Positions 47,255-58,857 of a DNA stretch of 64,000 nucleotides are shown here, piece after piece; position 1 is the stretch's first letter, and every line of letters starts with the position of its first letter. Position numbers and translations under genes: made by a program. The notes under the pieces are model-generated. The model was not told the origin of the DNA, ran no database searches, and worked only from the letters and a program-made list of their open reading frames with translations. The stretch lies in assembly GCA_034509735.1 (NCBI GenBank), contig JACGWO010000002.1, positions 21,499,636 through 21,563,635 of the forward strand. Reading direction: 5' to 3'. The DNA comes from Sesamum alatum (taxonomy: Eukaryota > Streptophyta > Magnoliopsida > Lamiales > Pedaliaceae).

Positions 47255-49437
47255 TGTTGGAATTGGTGACCAGAAAGCCAATAGGTTTGGCAATTTGTAA
47301 CCTATTCAACAACTTGATGTAGATGTAATATTATTATGTGATGAATAAGATGAGTGTTCATCACCAATGGAACCTTCTTTGTTACGCTCATCTTACATTT
47401 GTTAAAACGGTGTTTAACTTATATCGCAACAAAGCCCACAGACCATGGATAACAACTCGTGCAGTTGGGCCACGCATTGGATGGTGGTCATGAAACCAAC
47501 TGATTAAGAGTTGGGTCGAAACGTTCCAAGTCGAGGACCTCGAGACAGGGCATTGAGAGTCGTATTGAGACTTGTGTCAAGAGTCGTGTTCATTGGATGA
47601 GTGTCGTGTTTCATAGGCGACAGGCGTGGCACGCCTACAAGATCTTGATGGGTTGGTCGACTGGGGTCGAGCCAACTGAACTGACTCGCGGGGATCATCA
47701 TATGGAAGCGTTGGAGGCTTGGTCGGTATGATTGGTTTTTCCCGGTTCCGATAGTACGGGAGTAATCCTCAGACTTGAGGGATCATGGCACTCGCGTGCA
47801 CATGACGGCTGTATCTTGGATCTGGCGAGAGGTAATCATTCTGTAAGATGATTATCATAAGCCTTGTCCAGTGCAGTCAGAATGTGTAGCGAGGACGGTG
47901 GATTCCAAGAAGAGGATCTGTCCCCTGTCAGTATGTGACAGAGGTATCTCCTATGCACTCAGAGACACGTTCATGCTGTGGCCACAGTGGTTGGTCGAAC
48001 AGTGAATAGTTTCCTGTGTCGATGCAATGAAGCATACGTGCTCTCGAGTATTAATCATAGATGCCTAGTTAAGGATGGGAACCGACGCCCAATTCCATAC
48101 CCTATACTAAGGTCGGGAGATGGTAGACGGAAGGATCGTACCCGTACGGAATCGACGCCTAAATGTTCACGCCAATTCACCTAGTCTCTAGTGCCATGGA
48201 CCGTTGCTAGACGGCCACCCATGGTAACGGGCCCTTGTGGGACACGGGCCCAAGTCTAGCTGAGGGTGAACCTAAAGGGTCACACACAAATCATCGAGGA
48301 AGTTGAGAGATTGACTTGGAGTCAATCTCGAAGGATAAATAAGTAATTAGATTACTTAAGGGAAAGTCCATTGGATGGACGGACCGATATTGTATCGGGC
48401 TTTCGTTTAATCGGTAAATTGGATTTTCGATTAAATATGGAAAGTTGAGACGTTGAGACGTTGGATCTTTTAATTGGATTAAAAGATCAACGAGAATAAT
48501 TTAAATGCACATTAAATTGGATTTAATATTGGGTTCGTCATAATTGGATTACGATAAAACCCGGTCCGTTAAATTTACTCGAGAGGAGAAATAATTCCTA
48601 TTTTGGAATAGGAAGAAGTTGGACTTCTTCCCTTAATTAAACATGGCCGACATGCTCCCTTGGAGGAAGCAAAATCAGCCATGTTTCATGCTAGGTGGTA
48701 TGTTGACTTATCTCTTTTGGAAAGAGACAAATCAACTCCAATCAAGCTCTTCCCTTTTGGTATGATTTGATCATACCATAAATTTTGGTAGGCTTGATTG
48801 AAGAATTGATGGTGATTGATTGGAATGAATCTAGACATCCTTGGATGAACGTAGACACATTCCAATAATCATATTAATTATGTATATATATTAGAATATA
48901 CAACACCAAGCATAAGTGATTCATTATTTCATCTTTTTCTAGGAAAAAGAGAAGACAAAAATCCTCTCCTCTCTCTCAAACTCTCGGCCTCTCTCCCTCT
49001 CTTACACTTGTGTAGTAAGTTTAAGAGAGCACTAATTCATAGTGTTCTTCTCTTAAACCGATTCCTTCTTAAACCCGTTCTTTTCTAGCAAGAAGAACGT
49101 GTGTTCCTTCCAGTGTGGTGTGGATCACCTTCGGAGAATCCATACGTTTGGATTTCGTGAGCATTCCAGAGAAGGAACAACGCAAGTAGCCGGGAGCATC
49201 CGCTAAACAATCAAAGTAACGGCTTATTACGCTTTGATTGATTATATAAATTTATCTATGCCCTATGTGTTTAATATTCATTTCCAATATTTACACATCC
49301 TACATCGAACGCCCGGTTGAGCACCCAAGGGCACAACCCTTCGGATTTGTATTTTAAATTAAATTTGATTTAATTTACGCTATTGTCTCGCTTTCTCGCT
49401 TCCGCTCGCGCTCCCGGGCGGATCCGCTTGTCCTTCA
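47255..49437 (+). mobile_element. Group A 5' LTR
   Basis: TGTTGGAATTGGTGACC at 47255 to CTTGTCCTTCA at 49437, 2183 bp, inserted in a group B LTR (left flank TTAAT). The shared core is at 48176-48293 and a TATATATTAG-type promoter region near 48885-48898. A small deletion removes part of the CTTCACTTGATTTTG segment near 49013 that the LTR ending at 29048 retains. Confidence 0.92.
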
Positions 49438-49439
49438 AG

Positions 49440-49451
49440 TGGTATCAGAGC
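49440..49451 (+). other. Primer binding site, tRNA-Met type
   Basis: TGGTATCAGAGC two bases after the LTR end. Confidence 0.92.
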
Positions 49452-51188
49452 CCGGTTCGATGTGTCTATGTGTTTGGCATGATCTACTTGCTTGTAAATG
49501 GCTTTATTGGCATGTTAGATTGTATAAATATATGAGTAATATGATAATTCAATTGTTTGGATTTAATGGACTTTTGGCATGCTTTATTTTGTTAGATTGG
49601 ATCTAAAATTGCATGCTTATTTTCAGAATAATATTACTGTTATTGTGCTGAAACAGTTTTAAAAAAAAATAAAATAAAATTGATCGGACCGGCAGTGGCC
49701 GTGCGCAGGCGGGCGCCTGCGCGTGGCACAGAGCGCGCGGCCGGCCGGCCAGCACAACGACTGGGCCGTTTTGTGCCTTTTTCGACTTTTTCCGAAAAAT
49801 TTGATTTTTTGTATTTTCTGCACAATATTCTAAAAATATATTAGTTTTGTATTTTTTATTTTGGAATAATTGGATTATTCCTTGAATTAAATTTGCTTAA
49901 TTAATTTGGGATTAATACATGCATTGGATGCATTGTTTAAAATGTCCATTAAATTTGAAATTTGAATTTTGCATATTATTTGTATGTTTGTACTTTCGTG
50001 ATTTTGGACATCACTTGGGTATTTGGAATATCCATTGGTATTTATGCATGATTATTTGGAATAATTACGTTATGTGAGTTGATGGAATCAACATGGGATG
50101 ATCACAAGAGCCCTAGACCTTATGTATGGATGAATGTGTGATCAATTATTTTCTGTTGGGTGGGGCCTGCGTGCCTCTTGTTTTTTGGGACTATCATCTC
50201 CCGTATTTTCAGCCTCATGATGTTAAGGCTTGTTTTCTTTATTACCAGTGTATTACTTTTAGTTGTAATGAGAGTAGATAGGATTGATGAGGTTTTAATT
50301 TTAACAAGCAATTGGAGTCGGTGACCCCAAATAGAAGCATCAAAGCGTGAAACAAGAAGCACTTCAAGGCCATTTGAATGACAATGGGTTTATTATTATT
50401 GTAATAATTTAGGACCACCCTAGACAGACCATAGACTCACTGCGGGCTCAGTGGGTTGCATAGGTTGGGCTTGTGATCATCCTAACAGGGGTATGCTATG
50501 TTTCATGCATGCGGCGTTTTTATTTATCGCTTTAAATATTGGATATTTATGCATGCTAAAACACCATAATGTAATGAGTTCTCGGTCACACTCAAAACTC
50601 TCATTTGGTTGGACCAAATTAAATATTAGGCCCAGAACGAACTTGGATCAAAATGGTATTTTGGTCTGTCCGAGCCTTCCATCCACAACAATGTGGTGAG
50701 GAAGCTACCACTACCCAAGTGTGGTCTCACGAGTCGTGGCACACTTGGAATAGGGGAAAGCTGCACCATTGTTGTGAACAAAAAGACTGCACTCGCTGTT
50801 TCCCTGTCTCACGAGTCATAGGGGGCGACACTTTGAGGTATGATTTGGGTGATGGGTCGGGCCTAACACTGAGTAACATGGTTCGCTTGGAGTCCTCGGA
50901 ACCATGCGAATAGGTGAGGCAAAATATCTTGGGAATCTCATTGGATGAGAATAATATTGGATATCTCCCACGAGGTCTTCTTCATGTGAATCATAAAAGC
51001 GGGGCATGGAGATTATGCTTGTGGATCCCAAGCCCACTAGGACATGGTTTCCCGAAACTCCGCTTGCGAGTGGCGGGCTTTCGTATAAATAGTGGGAGGG
51101 TTAAAGACTAAAAGACCAAGTCTTCAACTTGAACAATAATATTACCATCATCTGCTAATTTCTGCTTTACATTTTCATTAATGTAGAT
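49452..51188 (+). other. Group A leader, second copy
   Basis: Collinear with 29063-30859 over its length. Landmarks: short GC-rich tract (49685-49766), inverted arms 50096-50113 and 50467-50482, CACTG/CAGTG hairpin near 50437-50452, the hairpin 50715-50748 with the perfect palindrome CACGAGTCGTG at 50728-50738, and the second site 50810-50820. The two sites are 82 bases apart, exactly as in the first copy. Confidence 0.82.
49685..49766 (+). other. GC-rich tract, short version
   Basis: Roughly half the length of the tract at 29254-29438, but with the same flanks: an A-rich run before it and GGGCCGTTTTGTGCC after it. Confidence 0.8.
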
Positions 51189-51973
51189 ATGTCTAAGAAC
51201 CCATTAACCATGATTCTCAAGACTAACAAATTCAACGGAACGAACTACTCAGACTGGCTGAGAAACCTGAGGATTGTCCTCGGTTTCGAGAACCAAGGCA
51301 ACGTCTTGGACGAACCGCCACCGAGCGACTTACGGGAGGGGTCCACGCCTAAAGAACGTTTGACGTTCGAGAAATGGCATGACGACAACCGGAAAGTAAG
51401 CAGTATCATACTGGCTTTGATGTCTAACGACATCCAGAAGCAGTATGAGAGGCTGACTGAGGTTTATGCGGTTCTGGATAAGCATATTAGATATGCCGCC
51501 ACAAAAGCATTCTTTGGCACCAAGCTTGCTGAAGAAGCGTTTGTACAAAGTCATGGGGTCAAGATGCTCTCCCTAGTTGAGAAACTCGAGGACGTTAAAG
51601 TTGGGCTTAACAATGACACGTACATTGACGTAATCCTCCAGTCGCTTCCTCCATCGTATGACCCGTTTGTTGTAAACTACAACATGAACGGACTTGAGAA
51701 GTCTATTCATGAGTTGATCAACATACTGGTCCAATACGAGGCAACGACCCACAAGTCGGCGCCGGCGGTATTGATAGGAGAGGCTTCGACCTCCAAGGCG
51801 AATGGCAAGAGGGTCGGACGCTGGAAGAGGAAGAAGGGCAAAGGGAAGACGGTTGCGGCCCCTGCTCGCGCTTCGGGCGTCCCTGTTGCTCCGGTTGGAC
51901 CGAGCAAAGGGAAAGGGAAGGCCCGTGGTTCTTAGCGGTCCAAGGCAAATGATGTGTGCATGCATTGCCAAGG
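51189..51973 (+). pseudogene. Group A copia gag, interrupted
   Basis: Starts MSKNPLTMILKTNKFNGTNY at 51189 and is open to a TAG at 51936-51938 (CAG in the sister copy), then continues in frame to the zinc knuckle DVCMHCQG, where a different LTR begins at 51974. A 30-base in-frame deletion removes ten residues after QYERL (LTEVYAV here against LDNVSAIMLRMNEVYVV at 31123-31170). Unlike the copy at 30860, the CAA at 51547-51549 and the knuckle cysteines are intact. No pol of this element is in the window. Confidence 0.92.
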
Positions 51974-52280
51974 TGTCACGGGCAAACTCCTTTGTCGCAG
52001 CGGAATATATCATTTTCGCCCGTGATGCCTCTCAGGTTGCTCACAACCTTCGACCGGCCTTCCTCCATTCGAGTCCTCTCGGTCTCCCGACCATGTGTCT
52101 TCGACACCCGCAGCTTACTAGCACGACATCCGAACGCATCCCTGTGTGGCGCCTTGCGCCCAACCACTTGCCTATCCGGAATGCCCATGTTCGCAGAGGG
52201 TCACGGCTCTCGCACCTTTCGCGCCTTCATGTCCGGCCCGTTCGGTTCCCATACCGGCCTGGGACTTTAGCACTCCTAGT
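51974..52280 (+). mobile_element. 5' LTR of the LARD-like element
   Basis: About 305 bp between TGTCACGGGC and the primer site. The right terminus is not clear (CTCCTA then GT before the primer site), so the LTR may be a couple of bases shorter. It inserted into the gag zinc-knuckle codons. Confidence 0.65.
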
Positions 52281-52292
52281 TGGTATCAGAGC
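52281..52292 (+). other. Primer binding site, tRNA-Met type
   Basis: TGGTATCAGAGC after the putative LTR; the following CCCGGATAATCCCGGGC differs from the copia leaders, so the element is of another family. Confidence 0.85.
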
Positions 52293-53756
52293 CCGGATAA
52301 TCCCGGGCTCCCAGAGGACGAAGTGCGTACTTGAAAGGAAAGTGTGGCACCTGAGCTCTACAGCAGCTAGAGGCGAGTTGAGACCGTTTTGAGACAGAAT
52401 CAGACCGGATTACGGCACAGTTGTGTTGGTTTGCTGCGTGTGGCTTTGATCAGTGAGCCGATTGTAAGATGGAATGGTTTTGGGGGATGTTCGCCACAAA
52501 AATGAGAAATCGGTGGCATCCTTTTGCGCGCGTTGGAGCTGCTTGTGAGTAAGTAGCGACGGTCCAACCTTGTGATGTATTGTGTGGGTTGGCAGTGTTG
52601 TTGGCATGATAGGTGTTTGAGCAAGCTGTCAGCCGTTCCCGAAATTTTTGTTTTGGGGTAATGATGGAAGAATCAGATTTCAGAATTCATCTTAGCTTCC
52701 CTATGAGGGAGGGAGACATGCCGATGCGTCGGGTGGACTGCGAGAGCCACGTTTGCACGATTTAGCAACCATGTGTGCAGGAATGCTGCAAGTCAGGAGA
52801 CGATTAAGGTGTTGAGGCCGTTCGGTGGGTGAAGTACCACCTTGTTGAGAAACCTTCCAGCGGGGAAGGATGAGCAGATGTTGAGGTGCTGAGGCACAGT
52901 TGCACTTCAGGTGCATGCAGAGCAAGCCACCCTTGGGATTGCAAGGAGTGGACGCCTAGACCCCTTCGTTTGTGGACAGTGTTGCGCATGGAAAGTGTTC
53001 CGAACAATGTGTTTGGGCAGAGCTGAGAATGTTGGGATGAAGTTCTCGTGGAAGAGATGGGGGTGCATCGAGCGAAAAGATGACACGCTCCAAGAACCAG
53101 AGGGCAGAGACCGTATGTGCGATTTGAGGCAACTTGTCCGGAGCTTGTGTGGAAGAAGGCCACCAAGCAGTTTTGTGTGCTCATCAGGAGTACAAGTTGA
53201 GCTGAGTTGTGAATGTTCCTTGAAGAAGTTCTGACACCATATGTGGGCTCTTTGGTCTAAGGATTTCCGAGAGGGACAACCGAGTTGAGATGGTGAAGGA
53301 GCATCAGGCTCCATTGGCACCATGAGCAGCATGGTGTAACCGGGGCAGAGCGGGACGTGACAGTCCTAAACTTGCTGTCGGTATCGGGTTGGGGCACAAG
53401 CTTCAATCCTTTTGGCCGGAATGGGACTTGAGAGTTTAATCTTGCGGTCATGTTGGGTTGGGACTAAGATCTCAATCCCGTTTATTGGGTCAGGAATACA
53501 GTCTTGATCTTGTTATCGGATAGGAGAGCAGAAGAATCCTCATCCTACCATCGGATTTGGGGGGTAATCCCAATCTTGCGGTCAGTTGGGGGCGAAGACC
53601 TCAACCATTGTGCAGAGTCAAGTGGACTCGTTGAGTAGAGAATGGGACCAGCATGCGGCGGGGTTCCGATGTTTTGGGGTGAGGCCCAAAGTGCTTAACA
53701 GTTGGGTTCAGTGTGGTCGATCAATCCGCAGAGGCGGATTGCGTGCTTGCCGAGGA

Positions 53757-54460
53757 CGGCAACACATCGAGTGGGGGAGAGAGTGCGTCCAGCACGCACA
53801 GACTTCAAGCTCAAACCTGTTACAAATCAATTCGGGTGTATATGAGGCACTGTTTTGACGGATGACACAGTATGACGGCACACTTGACGAAACTTGCGGC
53901 ACAGTTTGTTACCACCAGTCACAGAAAGAGAGTGCAGAATGTCGGCACAGACTTCGGACTTGGGGATTTGAGTGTATTGAGACACTATCCATGGGGGCAA
54001 ACTATCAGTTGAAGCAACAGATGAGGGAGAGAGTGCATCGTGACGACACAGACTTCAGGCCTGAGGGATTGAGTGTATAGAGACACTATCCGTGGAGGCA
54101 ACCATCAGTTGCGGCAACAGTTTTGGGAAGAGAGTGTAGAGATGTACACAGACTTCCAGCTTACGTTCTGTTTGGGAAGAGAGTGTAGAGATGTACACAG
54201 ACTTCCAGCTTGTGTTCAGTTTAGAAAGAGAGTGTAGAGGCGTACACAGACTTCCAGCTTGTGTTGAATGTGAAATGGAGTGCATCAAGGCACTATATGT
54301 GGAGGCAACCCGGCTACTGAGGAAGTGAGTGCAGAATGAGGGTACAGACTTCCAGCTTACACTTTTGTGTCGAATTGGGTGCATTGCGGCACTATTCGGG
54401 GGAGCCAACCACCAATTGAGGGAGAGGGTGTAGATGAAGTACACGGACTTCCACTTGTGT
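53757..54460 (+). repeat. Array of diverged GAGAGAGTG...CACAGACTTC repeats
   Basis: The string GAGAGTGTAGAG or a close variant, followed within about 10-15 bases by ACACAGACTTCCAGCTT or a variant, recurs at about 53774, 53932, 54027, 54129, 54179, 54230, 54326 and 54430. The three central units (54125-54260) are regularly spaced by about 50 bases; the others alternate with a second motif, GAGTGTATTGAGACACTATC...GGAGGCAACCA. Not coding. Confidence 0.8.
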
Positions 54461-54655
54461 TGAGCAGGCCACTATGGGATGCAAATGAGGCGCCATCGGG
54501 GTGGAGACAACGTGTTGTGCTGAAGAGGCACTCACGCAGATGGGCTTAAAAAGAGAGCCAGAAGTCGGTCTGGTGCTACGTTATACTAGGAGGAGTATCA
54601 GACACTGCATACACTTCAATTCTTTGTGTATGTGTTGACGAGGACGTCAACAGAT

Positions 54656-54669
54656 CGAGTGGGGGAGGA
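54656..54669 (+). other. Polypurine tract of the LARD-like element
   Basis: CGAGTGGGGGAGGA directly before TGTCAC. An almost identical sequence with its upstream 20 bases occurs internally at 53748-53779. Confidence 0.75.
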
Positions 54670-54685
54670 TGTCACAGGCCGTCCT

Positions 54686-56661
54686 TGAAAGGAATTGTGG
54701 ATCGTCCCGGGAAAAGCGCGAATGCGGAAGCGCGGTATAATTAAAAAATAAATGCGGAATTTAAACATGCTTTTAAATTAAAACACGTTTCAAAGGGTGT
54801 GCCTTTGAAATTTCCCGGGCGTTCGGTGTATCTCATGAACGAATAACATAAAATAAATCATGGAGGCCATAGGGTTGGAAATTAAAGAGAGGACGAAAAT
54901 CATAAACGAGACCTACCCGTTGTCGTTTTCGTCTTCGACGGCTACACGCGTTGTTCCCCGTTTTGCACCAAGATCTCGTCTTTGAGACCCTCTAAATCGT
55001 GACACACGATCCACCCACGTATCTTGCACGTCGTGCTAGCAACGAACAAGTTAATATGTTGGAGTGGATGAATCAACAACACGTTATGAATTAACGGTAT
55101 TGATTCATCAAGTTCTAATGTTCCAAGAACAAGAGAACAAAGAAAATAATTTCTTGGAGTGTGAGAGAGAGAGAGGGCGGACGAGATGGAGGGAGAGAGA
55201 GCCGAGTGTGTGTGTGTTGTGTGTGTTGGAATTTCATCATCCTTCAACTTGTAGGATGCTAGGGGTTTATATAGAAGAGGAGTTTAATCCTCTTTAAACT
55301 CCTTCTTTTAAGAACTCTAATTTGATTAGGATTTTGACCTAGTCAATGTCCTAGTCAAAGTAGTGTTTTGACTTAGTCAAAACAATCCTAGCCATCCATC
55401 TCTCCCATTGATCTCAACCGTTGATTTAATTTAATTTAATGGAATATTTAAAACCTATTTAAATATTTCCAAGAGGCTAAAATAAATATAAATATTATTT
55501 AAGCCCATTAAATAAATCCCTTTGATAAATCTAATTTATCAATTTAATTCCTTATATCTAATAGAAGGAATTATTTCTCCAAGAAAAATAAAGGACCCGA
55601 TTAAATCCAATTTAATCATTCCTTCACTCCAATATTTAATTCCTAATTAAATATCTAAATGTGTGTGGATAGTGTGTGACTCTTTAGGTTCACCTTTCAG
55701 CTAGACTTGGTCGGATTCCTAGAATCCTTCCGTTACCATGGGTGGCCATCTAGCAACGGTCCATGGCACTAGAGACTAGGTGAAATATTCAGGGATGAAC
55801 ATTTAGGCTCTAACAGTACACTTGTCCTTCTGTCTTCGGTCTCATCACTTAGAGTCTAGGGCACGGAAAATGCAGGTACCCATTTTGGACCTAAGTGTTG
55901 GTCTGTCCTCACTAAACACCGCAAGGGAATCCTTCCCTTCTGTTCAGTCACTGTGGCCACAGTTTTTAGGACAAGACCTAGAGTATATATGAGACTCAAC
56001 TGCCAAAACCTATTGACAGGAGACAGATCCTTTCTTGGAAACTACTGTCACTTTGCACACCAGAACTGCACTAGACATGGCTTATGACTACCAAAGAGAA
56101 TTTTGGCAATCTCTCACCATATCTAAGATACAGCTCTGATGTACAGGTAAACTCAGCAATTCCTCAAGTCAAAGGACTTGACCTGTACCGTTGGAACCGG
56201 GAATACACGTCATACCTTGCTGACCATACTCAAGGTCCTCCGTAAGACGGTTCCCGCGAGTCACCTCAGTCAGCTGCGTCCTCGCATGCTAACCCACTAA
56301 CACTGCTTAGACGACCCTCGTCACAGGTCGATGAAACACGACAGCAGGTGCTTAGTGCAAGTCTCAAATGGAATCCCGGTACCCATTTTTGGGATTCCTT
56401 GACTTGGAGATTTCCGGACTGATTCGGGAAGACTGATTCCATGGACCTATCTCCAAGCGTAGTCCCAGTCCCCGAAATTGATTCTCAGTCCGTGGGCTTT
56501 GTTTGCGTAGTGAACAGATATAGAAAAGTGAACACAAACAAAGTAATGCCAAATGAAATTCACTTCTTTATTCATCAGTGATTTATCAAACACCCATAAT
56601 TGTCTAGACATAGGTTACATATACCCGCCAAAATTGGCTTACATGGTCACCTATTCTAACA
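54686..56661 (-). mobile_element. Group B 3' LTR of the best-preserved element
   Basis: TGAAAGGAATTGTGGATCGT at 54686 to GGTCACCTATTCTAACA at 56661, 1976 bp. It is followed by the polypurine tract complement (ATCTCCCACTTGACC) and the RNase H end, so it is the 3' LTR of the minus-strand gag-pol below. The left flank is GTCCT. A minus-strand TATATAAA lies at 55266-55273, the shared core at about 55725-55785, and CTGTGGCCACAG at 55951-55962. Confidence 0.93.
55266..55273 (-). promoter_or_regulatory. TATA box of group B LTR
   Basis: TATATAAA on the minus strand, preceded by CCTCTTC, equivalent in position to TATAAATA at 2845-2852 and 5246-5253. Confidence 0.55.
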
Positions 56662-56677
56662 ATCTCCCACTTGACCT

Positions 56678-58857
56678 TTAAAGCCAATCACCCATATGCC
56701 TAATCCCCATCTTCTCAAGATGTTGCGTATGAGCACTCTGCGACATAGGCTTTGTCAGCGGGTCTGCTGTGTTGTCTGCTGAGTTGACTCGGTCCATCCG
56801 AACGTCACCTCTTCCTACCATTTCTCTAAGAAGATGGTAGCGTCTAAGAATGTGTTTGGAACGGTGATGAGATCTCGGTTCCTTTGCTTGCGCTATTGCA
56901 CCGTTGTTATCACAGAAGATGACAACGGGCTCGGCGATGCTAGGCACCACACCCAACTCTTGGATGTAGTTTCTCATCCAAACCGCTTCCTTAGCAGCTT
57001 CTGAAGCTGCTATGTATTCAGCCTCAGTGGTGGAGTCAGCAGTGGTTGCTTGCTTGGAACTTTTCCAAGCCACTACTTCTCCGTTGAGTTTGAATACATA
57101 TCCCGATTGAGACTTGGCATCATCGTCATCAGACTGGAAACTAGCGTCGCTAAAGCCTTCCAGAATAAGTTCTCCATTGCCATAGACCAAGAACATTTCC
57201 TTAGTCCTCCTAAGGTACTTAAGGATGCCCTTAATGGCATTCCAATGTGCCTCTCCTGCACAGGACTGATATCTGCTTGTCACGCTCAAAGCGTATGCAA
57301 TGTCAGGCCTGGTGCAATGGACCGCATATTGGATGCTACCTACGACAGAAGCATAGGGGATGACTTTCATCTTTTCAAGTTCCTCATCAGTCTGCGGGGA
57401 CTGCCTCTTGGATAACTTGATCCCATGCCTCATTGGAAGGAATCCTCGTTTGGAGTTGTCCATTCGATATCTCTTTAGGACTTTCTCCATATACGAGTTT
57501 TGGGTGAGCCCTAACATCCTTTTAGATCTGTCCCTGACAATCTGGATGCCTAGGATGTAGGAGGCTTCACCCAAGTCCTTCATGGAAAACTTGGTTGACA
57601 ACCATGCTTTTGTGTTTCCTAACATTCTGACGTCATTACCAATGAGTAGAATGTCATCCACGTAAAGCACTAGGAACATTATAGAGCTCCCACTGACCTT
57701 CTTGTATACACAAGGGTCGGATTCGTTTTTGATGAAGTCATATCCCCGTATTACTTCATCAAATCGAATGTTCCAACTTCGGGATGCTTGTTTGAGGCCA
57801 TAGATGGACTTCTGGAGACGACAGACCTGCTGTTCTTCTCCAGTGACCGTGAAACCCTCCGGCTGATCCATATAGATCTCTTCTTCAACGAAACCGTTGA
57901 GGAAGGCCGTTTTCACGTCCATCTGCCATATTTCATAGTCATACCATGCTGCTATGGCAAGCAGGATCCGAATGGACTTAGCCATGGCTACTGGCGAGTA
58001 GGTATCCTCAAAATCGACCCCGGGTCGTTGAGTGTATCCCTTAGCTACAAGCCTAGCCTTAAAGGTTGTGACTTCTCCATCAACGCCGAGTTTGCGCTTG
58101 TAGACCCACTTACAGCCCACTGGCTTAACACTTTTCGGTGGATCTACGAGTCTCCAAACTTGGTTCTCGCTCATGGAGTCCATTTCGATCTTCATGGCCT
58201 CAAGCCATTTCCCGGAGTCGATGTCAGACATCGCTTCCCCGTATGTCTTAGGATCGTTATCCAGAAGATCGGTCGCACCTAGAAACCCATATCTCACTGG
58301 AGGTCTGGATTCTCTAGTGGACCTACGGAGGACGGGAACGTCAGTGGTGACTGTGGGCGCTGACTGTATCGGAGCCGGCGGTTCAGGGACCGGGACTGGC
58401 CTTTCTTGAGGTTGTCCTTCATGCCTAGCATGTTGGACTTCTCTAGGTTGGTCAGTCCTCCGTTCATTAATCCTGAATCCTCTTGGTGAGGTTTCCGCGG
58501 CTATTTCTGATGGCTGAGTTCCATCACTTGATTCCTCAAGGATGAGCTCATCAGGTTGGATATCCTCTGGGAAGCCTTGCTCCAAGAATACTGCATTCCT
58601 TGAAACAAATACCTTTTGTTCCAAAGGGTCATAAAAGTAATAACCCGCAGTTTCTTTAGGGTATCCGACGAACCTGCATAGGCTAGACCTGGATTCTAGC
58701 TTATCTCCCACTAACCTCTTGACGTATGCGGGGCTATCCCACACTTTCAAGTAGTTGTAGGACGCAGGCTTGCCGTGCCATATCTCATATGGCGTTTGGG
58801 TCAATGCACTGGTAGGCGCCAAATTCAACAACTTGGCTGCCGTTTCTAATGCATAAC
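56678..58857 (-). pseudogene. Group B copia integrase C-terminus, reverse transcriptase and RNase H
   Basis: A 717-residue open frame (ATG at 58831, internal to the polyprotein). Order: integrase C-terminal part (LTQTPYEIWHGKP, CRFVGYPKETAGYYFYDP), a Pro/Gln-rich linker, RT from about residue 205 (WVYKRKLGVDGEV, KARLVAKGYTQRPGVDFEDT), first catalytic Asp region IWQMDVKTAFLNG (Asp305), YVDD at 390-393, and RNase H with SDASFQSDD, TTADSTTEAEYIAASEA and the end GIRHMGDWL. All RT and RNase H signature residues that I can identify are present. It is separated from the upstream integrase frame by one extra G in the run at 58857-58860 (sense TTTTTGGGG). It would need that shift resolved to be made as part of gag-pol. 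Confidence 0.95.

Larger units (their letters stand above)
51974..54685 (+). mobile_element. LARD-like non-autonomous LTR element without coding capacity
   Basis: The layout is an LTR starting TGTCACGGGC at 51974, a tRNA-Met primer site at 52281, a 2.4 kb interior, a strong purine tract (GAGTGGGGGAGGA, about 54656-54668) and the start of a 3' LTR, TGTCACAGGCC, at 54670. The 3' LTR is cut after 16 bases by a group B LTR. No gag or pol resemblance is seen; the frames present are short and unlike any transposon protein. The interior is G-rich and built partly from diverged repeats. The LTR start, TGTCAC after GGGGGAGGA, recalls plant gypsy elements, but the affiliation is not established. Confidence 0.75.

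Noticed and set aside
51802..52392. 196-codon plus-strand frame
   Set aside because: It starts in the basic linker of gag in a shifted frame and runs across the border into the LARD-like LTR, so it is a chance chimera.
52804..53332. Overlapping 126- and 141-codon minus-strand frames in the LARD-like element
   Set aside because: No recognisable motif, they overlap each other in two frames, and the element's polarity (primer site to polypurine tract) is plus.
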